From Jaenimonas drosophilae (taxonomy: Eukaryota; Euglenozoa; Kinetoplastea; Trypanosomatida; Trypanosomatidae): 64,000 nt of DNA. The stretch covers positions 1-64,000 of the forward strand of contig JASAON010001596.1 of the NCBI GenBank assembly GCA_030849065.1. The letters are read 5' to 3'. The notes beneath the pieces are model-generated. The model ran no database searches, was not told where the DNA came from, and worked only from the letters and a program-made list of their open reading frames with translations. The first letter of the stretch is position 1; every line of letters begins with the position of its first letter. A program made the translations under genes and the position numbers. This document shows, piece by piece, positions 38,091 through 45,911 of this stretch.

Positions 38091-41000
38091 ATGAGGAACC
38101 ACTCCGATCCGACGCGCTGCACCTCGCCGCCCATCTCGGTATTATCTGCGCGATATGCCGAACGGAATACTCTGGGTATCTCAGCCTCCGCCGAAGGTCA
38201 TCATGTGGCGTGGTCGAGGCTCGGCAACCTTCGTGGAGAAGATTCAGGAAGGGCAAGGATGTGGGGGGCCGAGGAGGTGGTGCAACGACGTCTGGACTTC
38301 TGCGACCGGGCTTCTCTTGGGCGTGTGGCTGGTGGACGTGGCGGCGGAAGCAGCAGGAGCAGCAGCAACTCCAGCGCTGCTCGACCACGTGAGGTGTCTC
38401 ATACCTACTGCAGCCATCATCGTCCATCGGTGTGCCTCAGCGCTGGGCCATCTCCACTGACCTCCATGACGGAGGCGCTGCCCCTGCGGGCAAATTTCTT
38501 CGATGGTACCGAGGATGCAGAGATGCACGAGATGGCATGCTTCCTCTCCAGTGCCATCTCTCCCACTCACCCACTCTCGTCGCGGCAGGACCACATCGAT
38601 ACATCTCCGAGCCGTCTGAGCCAGGGACGTCGGCGTCCACCCTTCCTCACCCATCACGACGAGAGCCCCAGCGACGCCAGCGGTGGCAGCCACTTGGATC
38701 TCGGTGCCGCAGTCTCACACGGACGGTGCTTCCAGACCCCTCTCTCGCCCTGCCCGAGCACCACCGCCCCGCCCTTTGAGGTACTCATCAGCATGCCGTC
38801 CTCTCCTTCCTCCATCTCCGTCACCGCACGCTCGCGGCGGCATGACGGGTCTGCCCGCACACCACCAACAGGAAGGGCTGCCGCTGCCCACCCACGCACT
38901 CCTCCCGGGGCCCTTTCTGGCAAGCGTTGGACGACCTCGGTGCGGTCCTCTCGTGAGGGTCTGCCCTTCACCCACTCTTGCCCCGTCACCTGCCGTGAGA
39001 CGCCCCCGCGTAGCTTTGGCATGAGCTGGGAGCCACTGCGCACCGTTGCCACCGCGGATGAGGACGACGGGCTGTGGAGTCTTGGCGAGGTGCGGTCATT
39101 TGGTGCGTCACCGGTGCTTCGCAGCTCCCGTGAACCTCAGGTGCCGCCAGCCCTCGCCTATAGCTGCTCCACCCCAAGAGATATGGGTGATGGGGCAGGT
39201 GCAGAAGAAGGTACACCATCGTGGCGTCTGGTTTGCTCCACCCCCCTCCCAAAAAGCCCATGTGGCACGTGTCTGGAGGTGGAGGAGGTCGCCATGGATT
39301 CCCCAAACTCATCCACCTCACCTACGGCCACCCCACTGCGGAGCTCAACCCACCCCGACCTCCCTCACGACTCTACTGGCCACAGTGACTCCACGCGCCT
39401 CTCCCCCGTGGAAGGCTCCACCACAGCCCTGCTGCCCGTGACTGAGCTGCTCAGCAACTCACTCCACATGTGTCCTGAGGTGGCCTCTGCCCGGACAACC
39501 CCAACCCTCCCCGTCAGCAGCCCTCTGGCCCTTGCCTACGCCTTCACTAGCCTCACGGGGCGACGGCATCATCAGGAGGACCACGTTGTTGTGCAGCCCT
39601 CCTTCTCCATACCGACCGATGCCGGCGGGTCGGAGCTCAGCTTCGGATGCTTTGGGGTCTTTGATGGCCACAATGGCGACGCAGTCTCCAGCCGTGCGTC
39701 CATGTACTACTTGGAGCACCTTCAGCTAGCTTTGCAGCAGCATCGCCGCAGCGCCCTTCTTCAGTCTTCCCCTGACGCACAACCCACGCCCACCTGCGCG
39801 CACCACACCCTTAGTGCCGCCCTCGTCCAGTCACTCCTCCATCTTGACAAGACCATTTATGACACCCTACGTCGTCCACACGTGGAGGCCGGCTCCACAG
39901 CCTGTGTGGCCTTGTGCTACCTGCCTTCACCAACGGAGCGCCACAACCCCCCACCCCAGTGCCTCCTCTCCATGCCGAACAGCGAGCGCGAAGCTTCCCC
40001 GGACCACGCCCGCAGCGAGACAGACGATGTCGCTGCCGAAGGCCGCGACTTCCTGAAGCTTTCCATCGCCAACCTTGGTGATAGCCGCGCTGTTGTTGGA
40101 TCTGTTCGCAGCGGTGGGCTCCTCTTTGCCACAACCGATCATCGCATCGCCTGCTACCCGAAGGAGGAAGCACGTCTGCATCAGTTGGGAGAAGAGGTGG
40201 TTCGTTTTGGTCGTGTGCATGGCTCGTTGGAGATGACACGTGGACTGGGAGATTATCACCTCAAGACACCACCTGACACATGGTGGGGCCCAGCACAGCC
40301 TACGACTCCATCTGTTGAGCCAACAGGGGCGGACCTGCCTCACTCACACGACGACGACGGTAGCGTTGCGCCACGGATTGAGAACGTGATCAGCAACATC
40401 GCCGATGTGTATGAGTGGGAGGTGCATGATGGCGACTTCCTCATTGTTGCATCGGATGGTCTGTGGGATGTTATGGATAGCTCGGAGGTGGTGCGCCATG
40501 TGGCGGCGGAGTTGCGAGACCTGGACGCAGCCGACCCCACTGCCCGTGGGGGGATGATGATGGGTGTGGAGAGTCCTCCAGCTCGTCCTAAGACTGCTTG
40601 CAGCAATGCCAGTAACAGCTCAATGGACGACAGCTGCAATCGAGGTGGTGCGAGAACGGCAGCCCCACAAGACCCCGCCACACCATCTTCACTTCTCGTG
40701 GCAGCCCTCCAACAACAACCACATCGCGCCATGACGGAGGTGGCGGTGGATGAAGTGCAACCACCGCGGACACCCCCCGTCACTCCGAGCCCTGCGCCGC
40801 CGCTGTGTGTGTCTGCGTGCATCTACTCTACACCGCACCGCGCAATCTCAACCGTTGGCGGCATTCCGACCATGCTTCCACAGGCAACGGCTGTCATGAC
40901 TTATGCGCCCTCTGAGACCTGGGGGCCTACTCGTGTGCTGGACGGGGACGAGGACGAGGACGAAGAGCAGCTGGAGCGCACTCCGCGTGGGCAACGTCTG

Positions 41001-41162
41001 CCAACAGCATCGCCGACCTCAGCGGCAGATGACACCCCACGAAGGAACTCACTTCAGGCCGTTTCCAGCAAGTTGGCCAGTCACGTTGTGCAGGACCTCG
41101 GCGGAGGAGACAACGTCAGCATCGTGCTGGTGCGCTTTACCGCGGTCCCTCACGAGATGTAG
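38091..41162 (+). CDS. PP2C-family Ser/Thr phosphatase with long extensions (1023 aa)
   Basis: PP2C (PPM) phosphatases dephosphorylate Ser and Thr using two metal ions. The catalytic motifs appear in order: 'GRRHHQEDHVV', 'FGVFDGHNGD' (Asp525), 'ANLGDSRAVVG', 'LEMTRGLGDYHLK', 'LIVASDGLWDVMD' (Asp789) and 'GGGDNVSIVLVRF' (Asp1007). The metal-binding Asp residues are intact, so the enzyme should be active. Two features are unusual. The first ~480 residues are Ser/Pro/Thr-rich without a recognised domain. About 170 residues of low complexity are inserted between the ASDGLWD and GGDN motifs. The start is the first ATG; the open frame begins nine bases earlier at a GTG. An internal ATG at 38466 is a reasonable alternative start, since the first 125 residues look unstructured. 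Confidence 0.92.
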   Translation: MRNHSDPTRCTSPPISVLSARYAERNTLGISASAEGHHVAWSRLGNLRGEDSGRARMWGAEEVVQRRLDFCDRASLGRVAGGRGGGSSRSSSNSSAARPREVSHTYCSHHRPSVCLSAGPSPLTSMTEALPLRANFFDGTEDAEMHEMACFLSSAISPTHPLSSRQDHIDTSPSRLSQGRRRPPFLTHHDESPSDASGGSHLDLGAAVSHGRCFQTPLSPCPSTTAPPFEVLISMPSSPSSISVTARSRRHDGSARTPPTGRAAAAHPRTPPGALSGKRWTTSVRSSREGLPFTHSCPVTCRETPPRSFGMSWEPLRTVATADEDDGLWSLGEVRSFGASPVLRSSREPQVPPALAYSCSTPRDMGDGAGAEEGTPSWRLVCSTPLPKSPCGTCLEVEEVAMDSPNSSTSPTATPLRSSTHPDLPHDSTGHSDSTRLSPVEGSTTALLPVTELLSNSLHMCPEVASARTTPTLPVSSPLALAYAFTSLTGRRHHQEDHVVVQPSFSIPTDAGGSELSFGCFGVFDGHNGDAVSSRASMYYLEHLQLALQQHRRSALLQSSPDAQPTPTCAHHTLSAALVQSLLHLDKTIYDTLRRPHVEAGSTACVALCYLPSPTERHNPPPQCLLSMPNSEREASPDHARSETDDVAAEGRDFLKLSIANLGDSRAVVGSVRSGGLLFATTDHRIACYPKEEARLHQLGEEVVRFGRVHGSLEMTRGLGDYHLKTPPDTWWGPAQPTTPSVEPTGADLPHSHDDDGSVAPRIENVISNIADVYEWEVHDGDFLIVASDGLWDVMDSSEVVRHVAAELRDLDAADPTARGGMMMGVESPPARPKTACSNASNSSMDDSCNRGGARTAAPQDPATPSSLLVAALQQQPHRAMTEVAVDEVQPPRTPPVTPSPAPPLCVSACIYSTPHRAISTVGGIPTMLPQATAVMTYAPSETWGPTRVLDGDEDEDEEQLERTPRGQRLPTASPTSAADDTPRRNSLQAVSSKLASHVVQDLGGGDNVSIVLVRFTAVPHEM

Positions 41163-41369
41163 TCTGGGACTCCTCTCCCCCTTTTTTTCTTAGTTCTTCG
41201 TAGTTGTGGAAGGTGCCACATCAGAGGTTGGTGTTGGTACCAACGTTCCTTCGTCCTCGGAGAGTGCTCACTGTGCTGCTCCCGCGTCACACTGCCTGTC
41301 TTTCCATCTCTATTATCATATAGGTGTCTAGGTAACTTCTGACATCGCAACCAACACATCGTGGTAGTG
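41163..41369. other. Short spacer before the CULT array
   Basis: Includes a pyrimidine-rich tract (CTGTCTTTCCATCTCTATTATCATATAG) ending at 41323, a plausible trans-splice acceptor for the first CULT gene. Confidence 0.5.
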
Positions 41370-42101
41370 ATGATGAGCAACGTGCCTGCTGAGCGGGGCG
41401 AAGAAGATGAATCGGACGCGACAAGATCATCCGCACCGGGAGATGATACAGAGGTGCGCATGCTTCTATGTGATATCTGCCAATCCCCCATTGTGGAGGA
41501 GTCGGAATTCATTCGTATGCGGCAAAGTAGTGCTTCCGCTGATCTCGTCTACTGTTACGATCTCGATTTATTCAGTGACGACCAGCCCGTGTGCGCCTAC
41601 TCTGCCAAGAATCCATCTGAGTACCGCTTTGATTTGGTCTGTGTGCAGCCTACGTCTCCGATTTGCGAGCAGGGCACCGAGCCTCTTCATGGCTCGAGAA
41701 GCACACTCATGTTTGCTGGCAACTTTTCTTCGGACTCCACCTTCTTTGAAGGGTACGCATGGCGTTGTGTGACGTGCATCTGTTGTAAGCGGTTTCTTGG
41801 GTGGGGCTTCCGTCGTATTCGTGAGGAGCCGCCTCCATCCGCTGGCATCCATGCTATTCGAGAGCTGAACAGCTCAACCAATGAGTCGGCAGTGAGCTTC
41901 GTCGCCATCGTCGTCACTCACTGCACGTGGAAGAAAGGACCACGATCCAGTTTTGTGCCCGTTATTCCGCTCTCCGCTGCTCTTCTTGGGAATCATCAAG
42001 ATGCTGAAAGCACCGAGTCTGAGCTGCCTGATGATGATGAGCTGTACCACAGTGACATTGAAGTAGCTTCTGAGGAAGATGAAGACCTTGATATTTTATG
42101 A
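41370..42101 (+). CDS. CULT-domain (cereblon-type) zinc protein, paralogue 1 (243 aa)
   Basis: CULT is the thalidomide-binding domain of cereblon, a beta-tent zinc fold related to Yippee and Mis18. Zinc ligands would be Cys34 and Cys37 ('LLCDIC') plus Cys136 and Cys139. The signature 'FFEGYAWRCVTCICCKRFLGW' region lines up with the cereblon segment HSWFPGYAW...C..C....GWKF. The three cage aromatics of cereblon (W380, W386, W400) would be Phe125, Trp131 and Trp145, with Phe147 at the F402 position. There is no LON domain, so this is not a cereblon orthologue. The C-terminus is very acidic (SEEDEDLDIL). It is the first of three collinear paralogues. The open frame starts nine bases upstream at a GTG; ATG was chosen. 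Its ligand and role are unknown. The Yippee family is the main alternative, but the GYAW and GW motifs favour CULT. Confidence 0.75.
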   Translation: MMSNVPAERGEEDESDATRSSAPGDDTEVRMLLCDICQSPIVEESEFIRMRQSSASADLVYCYDLDLFSDDQPVCAYSAKNPSEYRFDLVCVQPTSPICEQGTEPLHGSRSTLMFAGNFSSDSTFFEGYAWRCVTCICCKRFLGWGFRRIREEPPPSAGIHAIRELNSSTNESAVSFVAIVVTHCTWKKGPRSSFVPVIPLSAALLGNHQDAESTESELPDDDELYHSDIEVASEEDEDLDIL

Positions 42102-42536
42102 CGACCCTTCAGCCGCCTCCCCTCCACATTGATACGAGTACGTTCATCAACCCAATCTTTACTATTGACGAAGAAGAACTCCACTGCAGCCGACACGTTG
42201 CACAGGCCTACACTTCAGTCAATACCGGCCCCCAAGTAGTGCAGGAAAACTCAACTCACCTCCTCCAGCTCCTCCATCACAGACGCACTCCCGTCACACA
42301 CCCAACCCGTCTCTATATGATGCAAGAAGAAGTCGTCACATGAAGACAGTTTCAGTCAAGTGGGCTACCCACATTCTTGTTGTGCTTGTCTGTCTAAAAA
42401 CGGTGTACTTCAGAATCCATCAGCACGGACATTAGTGAATCCCCTGCAAGTTGAATCATCACAAGGAGATGTTGCAGTCGTTGCAGCTTCACCAGCTTTA
42501 TATCCACCCCCCCCACCACCACCTCACTCACGAGTA

Positions 42537-42612
42537 CCAACGGTTCTCTTCATGTGTCTCTACGTCTGTCAGCATTATCGAGCGATTGTGACAGAAGAGC
42601 CTGCTGAGCACT
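42537..42612 (+). repeat. Duplicated intergenic block, copy A
   Basis: This 76-nt block matches 44405-44480 with four substitutions and no gaps (72/76). It lies in the spacer downstream of CULT paralogue 1, at the position copy B occupies after paralogue 2. The gene plus its spacer therefore appears to have been duplicated as a unit. Confidence 0.9.
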
Positions 42613-42819
42613 CTATGCCTAGGTATCAGTGTGCGCAGCAACCCGCACTGGTTCTGCTGCAGCTACTGCTATGTCTCTGAGAGTTGTAAGTTTCATCTTT
42701 TGTGTTGTGAGCCATCGCGCTGACTTTCCGCGTATGCTCTTCTTCTTCTGTTGCTTCCTCTCTTCTATTGATGTTGCGAAAGATGGGATAGATACGCACG
42801 CACAAGCACTTCTTCTACA

Positions 42820-42841
42820 CATCCCTCCCCAACTTCTTCAG
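42820..42841 (+). promoter_or_regulatory. Candidate trans-splice acceptor of CULT paralogue 2
   Basis: A pyrimidine-rich tract (ATCCCTCCCCAACTTCTTCAG) ends 40 nt before the ATG at 42882. Confidence 0.5.
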
Positions 42842-42881
42842 ACAACAAAGACACATACATAGACATTTACTGCCTAGAGAG

Positions 42882-43652
42882 ATGGTGATAACCAACGGAC
42901 TTCTGCGTCCTAACGTAGGTAGGTGGGAGGCGACGAATGGAGAGACAGCGGAGGACAGCACTGTGGTGCGTATGCTTCTGTGCCATCGCTGCCTCCGCCC
43001 CATTGTAGAGGAGGCGGAGATCATTCGTATGCGGCAAGCAAGTGTTGCGGAAGACTCTGTGTTCTGCTACGCTCTGGATCTATTCAGTGATGATCAACCG
43101 GTGTGTGCCTACCTGGCTCAGGAGTCCGACAGCTCACGCTTTGACTTGGTCTGTGCCAGGCCACATGCGCCAGTGATAGTGTGGTCCACGAACCTGGCTA
43201 GTAATCTCCGCGTTGGTGATCCGATCCCTACTTTGCAGTTTTTGCACCGCCCCAACCGCAGATGCCGTTCTTTCTTTAATGGCTATGCCGCACTTTCGGT
43301 ACACTGCATCTTTTGTGAAGAGTTCATTGGTTGGCACTGCCGCCGTATGTTCCGTGAGCCACTTCCAAGCGCTGGCATGCATGCCATTCGACAACTGAAC
43401 GGCTCATCCACCGAGTCGGCGGAGGACTTTGTGGCCATCGTTGTTACTCGATGCACGTGGGATGAAGGTCCTCGATGGAGCTTCGTTCCAGGATTGCTGT
43501 GCTTAGCTAGGGGAGAGGAAGGAGGAGCGTGGAATTTTTATGATGATGGGAGTGAGACGGAAGCGATTGATCAACATCATTATACGACCAGCGACAACTC
43601 AACAATGAACTCGGAAGTGCATGATGTTGATAACCCTGGTGATCCTGCATGA
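42882..43652 (+). CDS. CULT-domain (cereblon-type) zinc protein, paralogue 2 (256 aa)
   Basis: This is clearly related to the gene at 41370 along its whole length; shared blocks include 'VRMLLC..C', 'CAY', 'RFDLVC', 'PSAG.HAIR.LN' and 'FVAIVVT.CTW'. Zinc ligands are Cys34, Cys37, Cys142 and Cys145. The signature region reads 'FFNGYAALSVHCIFCEEFIGW'. The Trp corresponding to cereblon W386 is replaced by Ala137, and the F402 position is Cys153, while the W400 equivalent (Trp151) remains. The aromatic cage is thus partly dismantled and the ligand specificity should differ from paralogue 1. The tail is acidic and polar. The ATG lies 41 nt after a CTTCTTCAG acceptor. Function is unknown. Confidence 0.73.
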   Translation: MVITNGLLRPNVGRWEATNGETAEDSTVVRMLLCHRCLRPIVEEAEIIRMRQASVAEDSVFCYALDLFSDDQPVCAYLAQESDSSRFDLVCARPHAPVIVWSTNLASNLRVGDPIPTLQFLHRPNRRCRSFFNGYAALSVHCIFCEEFIGWHCRRMFREPLPSAGMHAIRQLNGSSTESAEDFVAIVVTRCTWDEGPRWSFVPGLLCLARGEEGGAWNFYDDGSETEAIDQHHYTTSDNSTMNSEVHDVDNPGDPA

Positions 43653-44662
43653 AAGCAGGCACAACTAATACTACTCGGTGCGATCTGAGCCCCTCCCCCC
43701 TTTGCTTCACCTCCCGCAACTACCCATCCACTGACTCCATCATATATGCTATTCACACTGGCGAATAATGTAGCAGTGAATTGAAAAAATAGTTTTGTTC
43801 TCAAGAACTTTCTCTAACACGAGAGCGATGACTGCCAGTGGCTCGATCATCGTCAGAGTATGAATACCTTTTTTTTCCCGCTGATTCCCTCCCGCAACTT
43901 GTTTTTACATAGTCACCCTTCTTATGTTCCCATGCAGTTGGTGGTTGCATAGCAGTACACTTCAGACTGCGTCATGTACTGATATGCAGCAACAACTGCC
44001 TGTATGAATGCAGCAGTTTCCCTACGTTTCTGCTGCATTCAACAGCAGACACTTCCCCCTCTCTTCTTTTTACCATGAAATCATCTCATTATGCCATTGG
44101 CGCTCACCTACTCTTGTTTGTTAAACCAATTTCCACACAACAGCAAATGCCTTCCAGTGTACTTCTGAATTGTGTGGGGTACTGGATAGTGGCTTTACTA
44201 GTTGCTGTTGTGCTTGCGACACCGATGAATGGGGTACCTTCGCTTAGCGTTTTAGCGCACAGATGTGAAGGAGTGTGATCGGTTGTGTGAATATATGAAA
44301 TCCCTTTTTGTTCTTGTTATGGTTGTTGTCGTTGTTGTGTGTGTTTCCTACAGCTGCAGAGGTTGCAGCTTCACTGGCTTTCCCCCCCCCCTTCACTCAT
44401 GTGTGCCAACGGTTCTCTTCATTTGTCTCTACGTCTGTCAGCAGTATCGAGCGGTTGTGACAGAAGAGCCTACTGAGCACTGAGGGTTGTTTTACTGTTC
44501 GGGAAAAAACCCGCCCGTCTGTCATATGTGCATGACATGAGTAAAATCTTGTGTGCTTGCTGAATGTTCTTCTCTTCCACTATTGTGGTTGTGGTGATGT
44601 TATAGACAACAATCTCCCACCGCATACCATCCACCCACTCACACCTCCCATCCACCACCACC
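43653..44662. other. Spacer between CULT paralogues 2 and 3, with duplicated DNA
   Basis: Contains repeat copy B (44405-44480), the related upstream stretch from about 44361, a poly-C tract and several T tracts. Two short ATG frames (44075-44278 and 44265-44483) lack support as genes. Confidence 0.6.
44405..44480 (+). repeat. Duplicated intergenic block, copy B
   Basis: Second copy of the 76-nt block at 42537-42612, differing at four positions. In the shared open frame all four changes alter the amino acid, so coding constraint does not explain the conservation. A recent duplication does. Confidence 0.9.
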
Positions 44663-45712
44663 ATGTTGCGTTCGAACCCACTCCGCGAAGAGGTGGCAAT
44701 GAGTGCAGAAAATTGTTCAGCAATTCTCTGCCACCACTGCCGTCTCGTCATCACCCTGACCCCGGCGGTGATGGCAGAGCGGTTGAAAACCAACCCCAAC
44801 GTGCCGTACTGCGTGACTGACTTCCTTCACACGGGCAGACCAGTCTGTGTATACACTGTCACCAACAAGGCGGACACTAGGGTTCAAGTGGTGTGTATGG
44901 AGTCCCAGTTCCCACCAATGAAGGTGTCTGACGTCGGTACCCTGTCAACCAACGTGTCTTCAACGGCTGTTCCGCCGGTACCGAGTCTTACACCCTTCAT
45001 TACCTTCACTGGGCCCTATACGACTGCGTTTTGCCCAGTTTCGAATCACGAGTGGCGCGTCGCACTTTGTACTCGGTGTCATCGCGACGTAGGCTGGGGT
45101 GTCCGTCCTGTTTCAAAGAACAAGACCGTGGAGCCCACCTACGTGTTGTTGACGGCGTTACGGTGTGTCGTTGTGGAGAAATACTCAACGTTTCGATTTC
45201 GCAGGTACGCGTTCGAGCTGAGCCAAACTCCTCGAGGCGCTTTCTGGGATGAAGTGAGTGGGTGGAGTATGCGGAAAATACAAGCGTACGGCCCGACCAT
45301 GCTAAGGAAGTGGAGAGAACAAAAACAGGTGGAGCACCCGGAGTGGTTCGTGACGCCCATGGACACTAAGCCACGATATTCACCGACTGCGACCCACAGG
45401 CCAGGGGATTTGGAATGGTGCATCGGGGGACGCAACCCCTCAATCCCACTCAGTCCAGAGATGTTTCCACTCAGCGTGAAAAATGAGAGGGCCGTCTACG
45501 GCATATCGAATGAACCAGAGATCGGTGGCCGAGCCCCCCATGAAAACCATCTGAGTGAGACAGAGAACGAAGGTCCGGACATCCACCAAAATGGGCAGAA
45601 ATCACTGGACGTGGTGTTTGTCCGTTGGCTCCNTTTCAGTATTTTTGACAGTTTCAGTTTCTTTTTTTGTTTATTTTTGTACTATTGTCTGCTGCGCTGC
45701 TCTAGTTGGTGA
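44663..45712 (+). CDS. CULT-domain-like zinc protein, paralogue 3, divergent and longer (349 aa)
   Basis: The domain layout is the same as in the two upstream paralogues: Cys23 and Cys26 ('ILCHHC'), a 'RPVCVYT' block, then 'EWRVALCTRCHRDVGWGV' with Cys136 and Cys139. Trp131 and Trp145 align with cereblon W386 and W400, but the W380 position is not aromatic and the Gly-Tyr of GYAW is replaced. About 130 residues follow the domain, with no recognised motif, ending in a hydrophobic stretch (FFFCLFLYYCLL). That tail lies downstream of an ambiguous base (N at 45633), so it may be translated 3' UTR and the true stop could lie elsewhere. The predicted stop codon falls inside the target-site duplication of the retroposon that follows. 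Trp conservation suggests a binding pocket, though the assignment is weaker than for paralogue 1. Confidence 0.6.
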   Translation: MLRSNPLREEVAMSAENCSAILCHHCRLVITLTPAVMAERLKTNPNVPYCVTDFLHTGRPVCVYTVTNKADTRVQVVCMESQFPPMKVSDVGTLSTNVSSTAVPPVPSLTPFITFTGPYTTAFCPVSNHEWRVALCTRCHRDVGWGVRPVSKNKTVEPTYVLLTALRCVVVEKYSTFRFRRYAFELSQTPRGAFWDEVSGWSMRKIQAYGPTMLRKWREQKQVEHPEWFVTPMDTKPRYSPTATHRPGDLEWCIGGRNPSIPLSPEMFPLSVKNERAVYGISNEPEIGGRAPHENHLSETENEGPDIHQNGQKSLDVVFVRWLXFSIFDSFSFFFCLFLYYCLLRCSSW

Positions 45713-45714
45713 GG
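45703..45714 (+). repeat. 12-bp target-site duplication, left copy
   Basis: TAGTTGGTGAGG here is repeated exactly at 52066-52077 and the two copies bracket the retroposon. Twelve bp is the size known for ingi and L1Tc insertions. Confidence 0.93.
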
Positions 45715-45791
45715 CCCTGGCGACGGCGTGCCACCTTACCGTGGTGCCAGGATTCAGTACCCCGTCGGTCTGCCTTTGCAGATTATGGGGG
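45715..45791 (+). promoter_or_regulatory. Pr77-like 5' hallmark, candidate HDV-like ribozyme
   Basis: In ingi/L1Tc elements the first 77 nt act as an internal promoter and, as RNA, as an HDV-like self-cleaving ribozyme that cuts at the element's first base. Here CCTGGC (45716-45721) can pair with GCCAGG (45746-45751) as P1. GACGG (45722-45726) can pair with CCGTC (45762-45766) as P2, and CCAC (45731-45734) with GTGG (45741-45744) as P3. TCTGC/GCAGA (45769-45782) forms a further hairpin. P1 starts at the exact junction with the target-site duplication, where cleavage would be expected. From memory, the CCACCT..NCGTGGTGCCAGG core resembles Pr77. The exact P2/P4 topology and the catalytic C are not settled. 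Confidence 0.7.
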
Positions 45792-45911
45792 AAGCCAAGA
45801 GCCGGTACTCTTACCCCCAAGGAGCTTCGAGTTCTAGAGGGTTTCGTACCTACAGGCATTGGCGACGGCAAGCAGGTCTTGGGTGGCGTCTTGTTTAGGA
45901 GGCCTGGGACA

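Larger units (their letters stand above)
42102..42881. other. Spacer between CULT paralogues 1 and 2, with duplicated DNA
   Basis: Contains a block (42537-42612) nearly identical to 44405-44480, preceded by a related 'GTTGCAGCTTCAC' stretch and a poly-C tract. A pyrimidine tract ends in CTTCTTCAG at 42841, a likely acceptor for paralogue 2. Short open frames here are not supported as genes. Confidence 0.6.

Noticed and set aside
42098..42343. 81-codon ATG frame overlapping the CULT paralogue 1 stop (ATGA)
   Set aside because: Translational coupling of this kind is not expected in kinetoplastids. The sequence is not repeated after paralogue 2, and no motif is seen.
42360..42680. Open frame through repeat copy A sharing 'VPTVLF.CLYVCQ' with the frame through copy B
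   Set aside because: All four differences between copies are amino-acid-changing in this frame, the opposite of coding constraint.
41370..45712. Reading the three zinc proteins as Yippee or Mis18 proteins
   Set aside because: These are related beta-tent families, but the GYAW and GW motifs fit cereblon CULT better. The possibility is kept as the main alternative.
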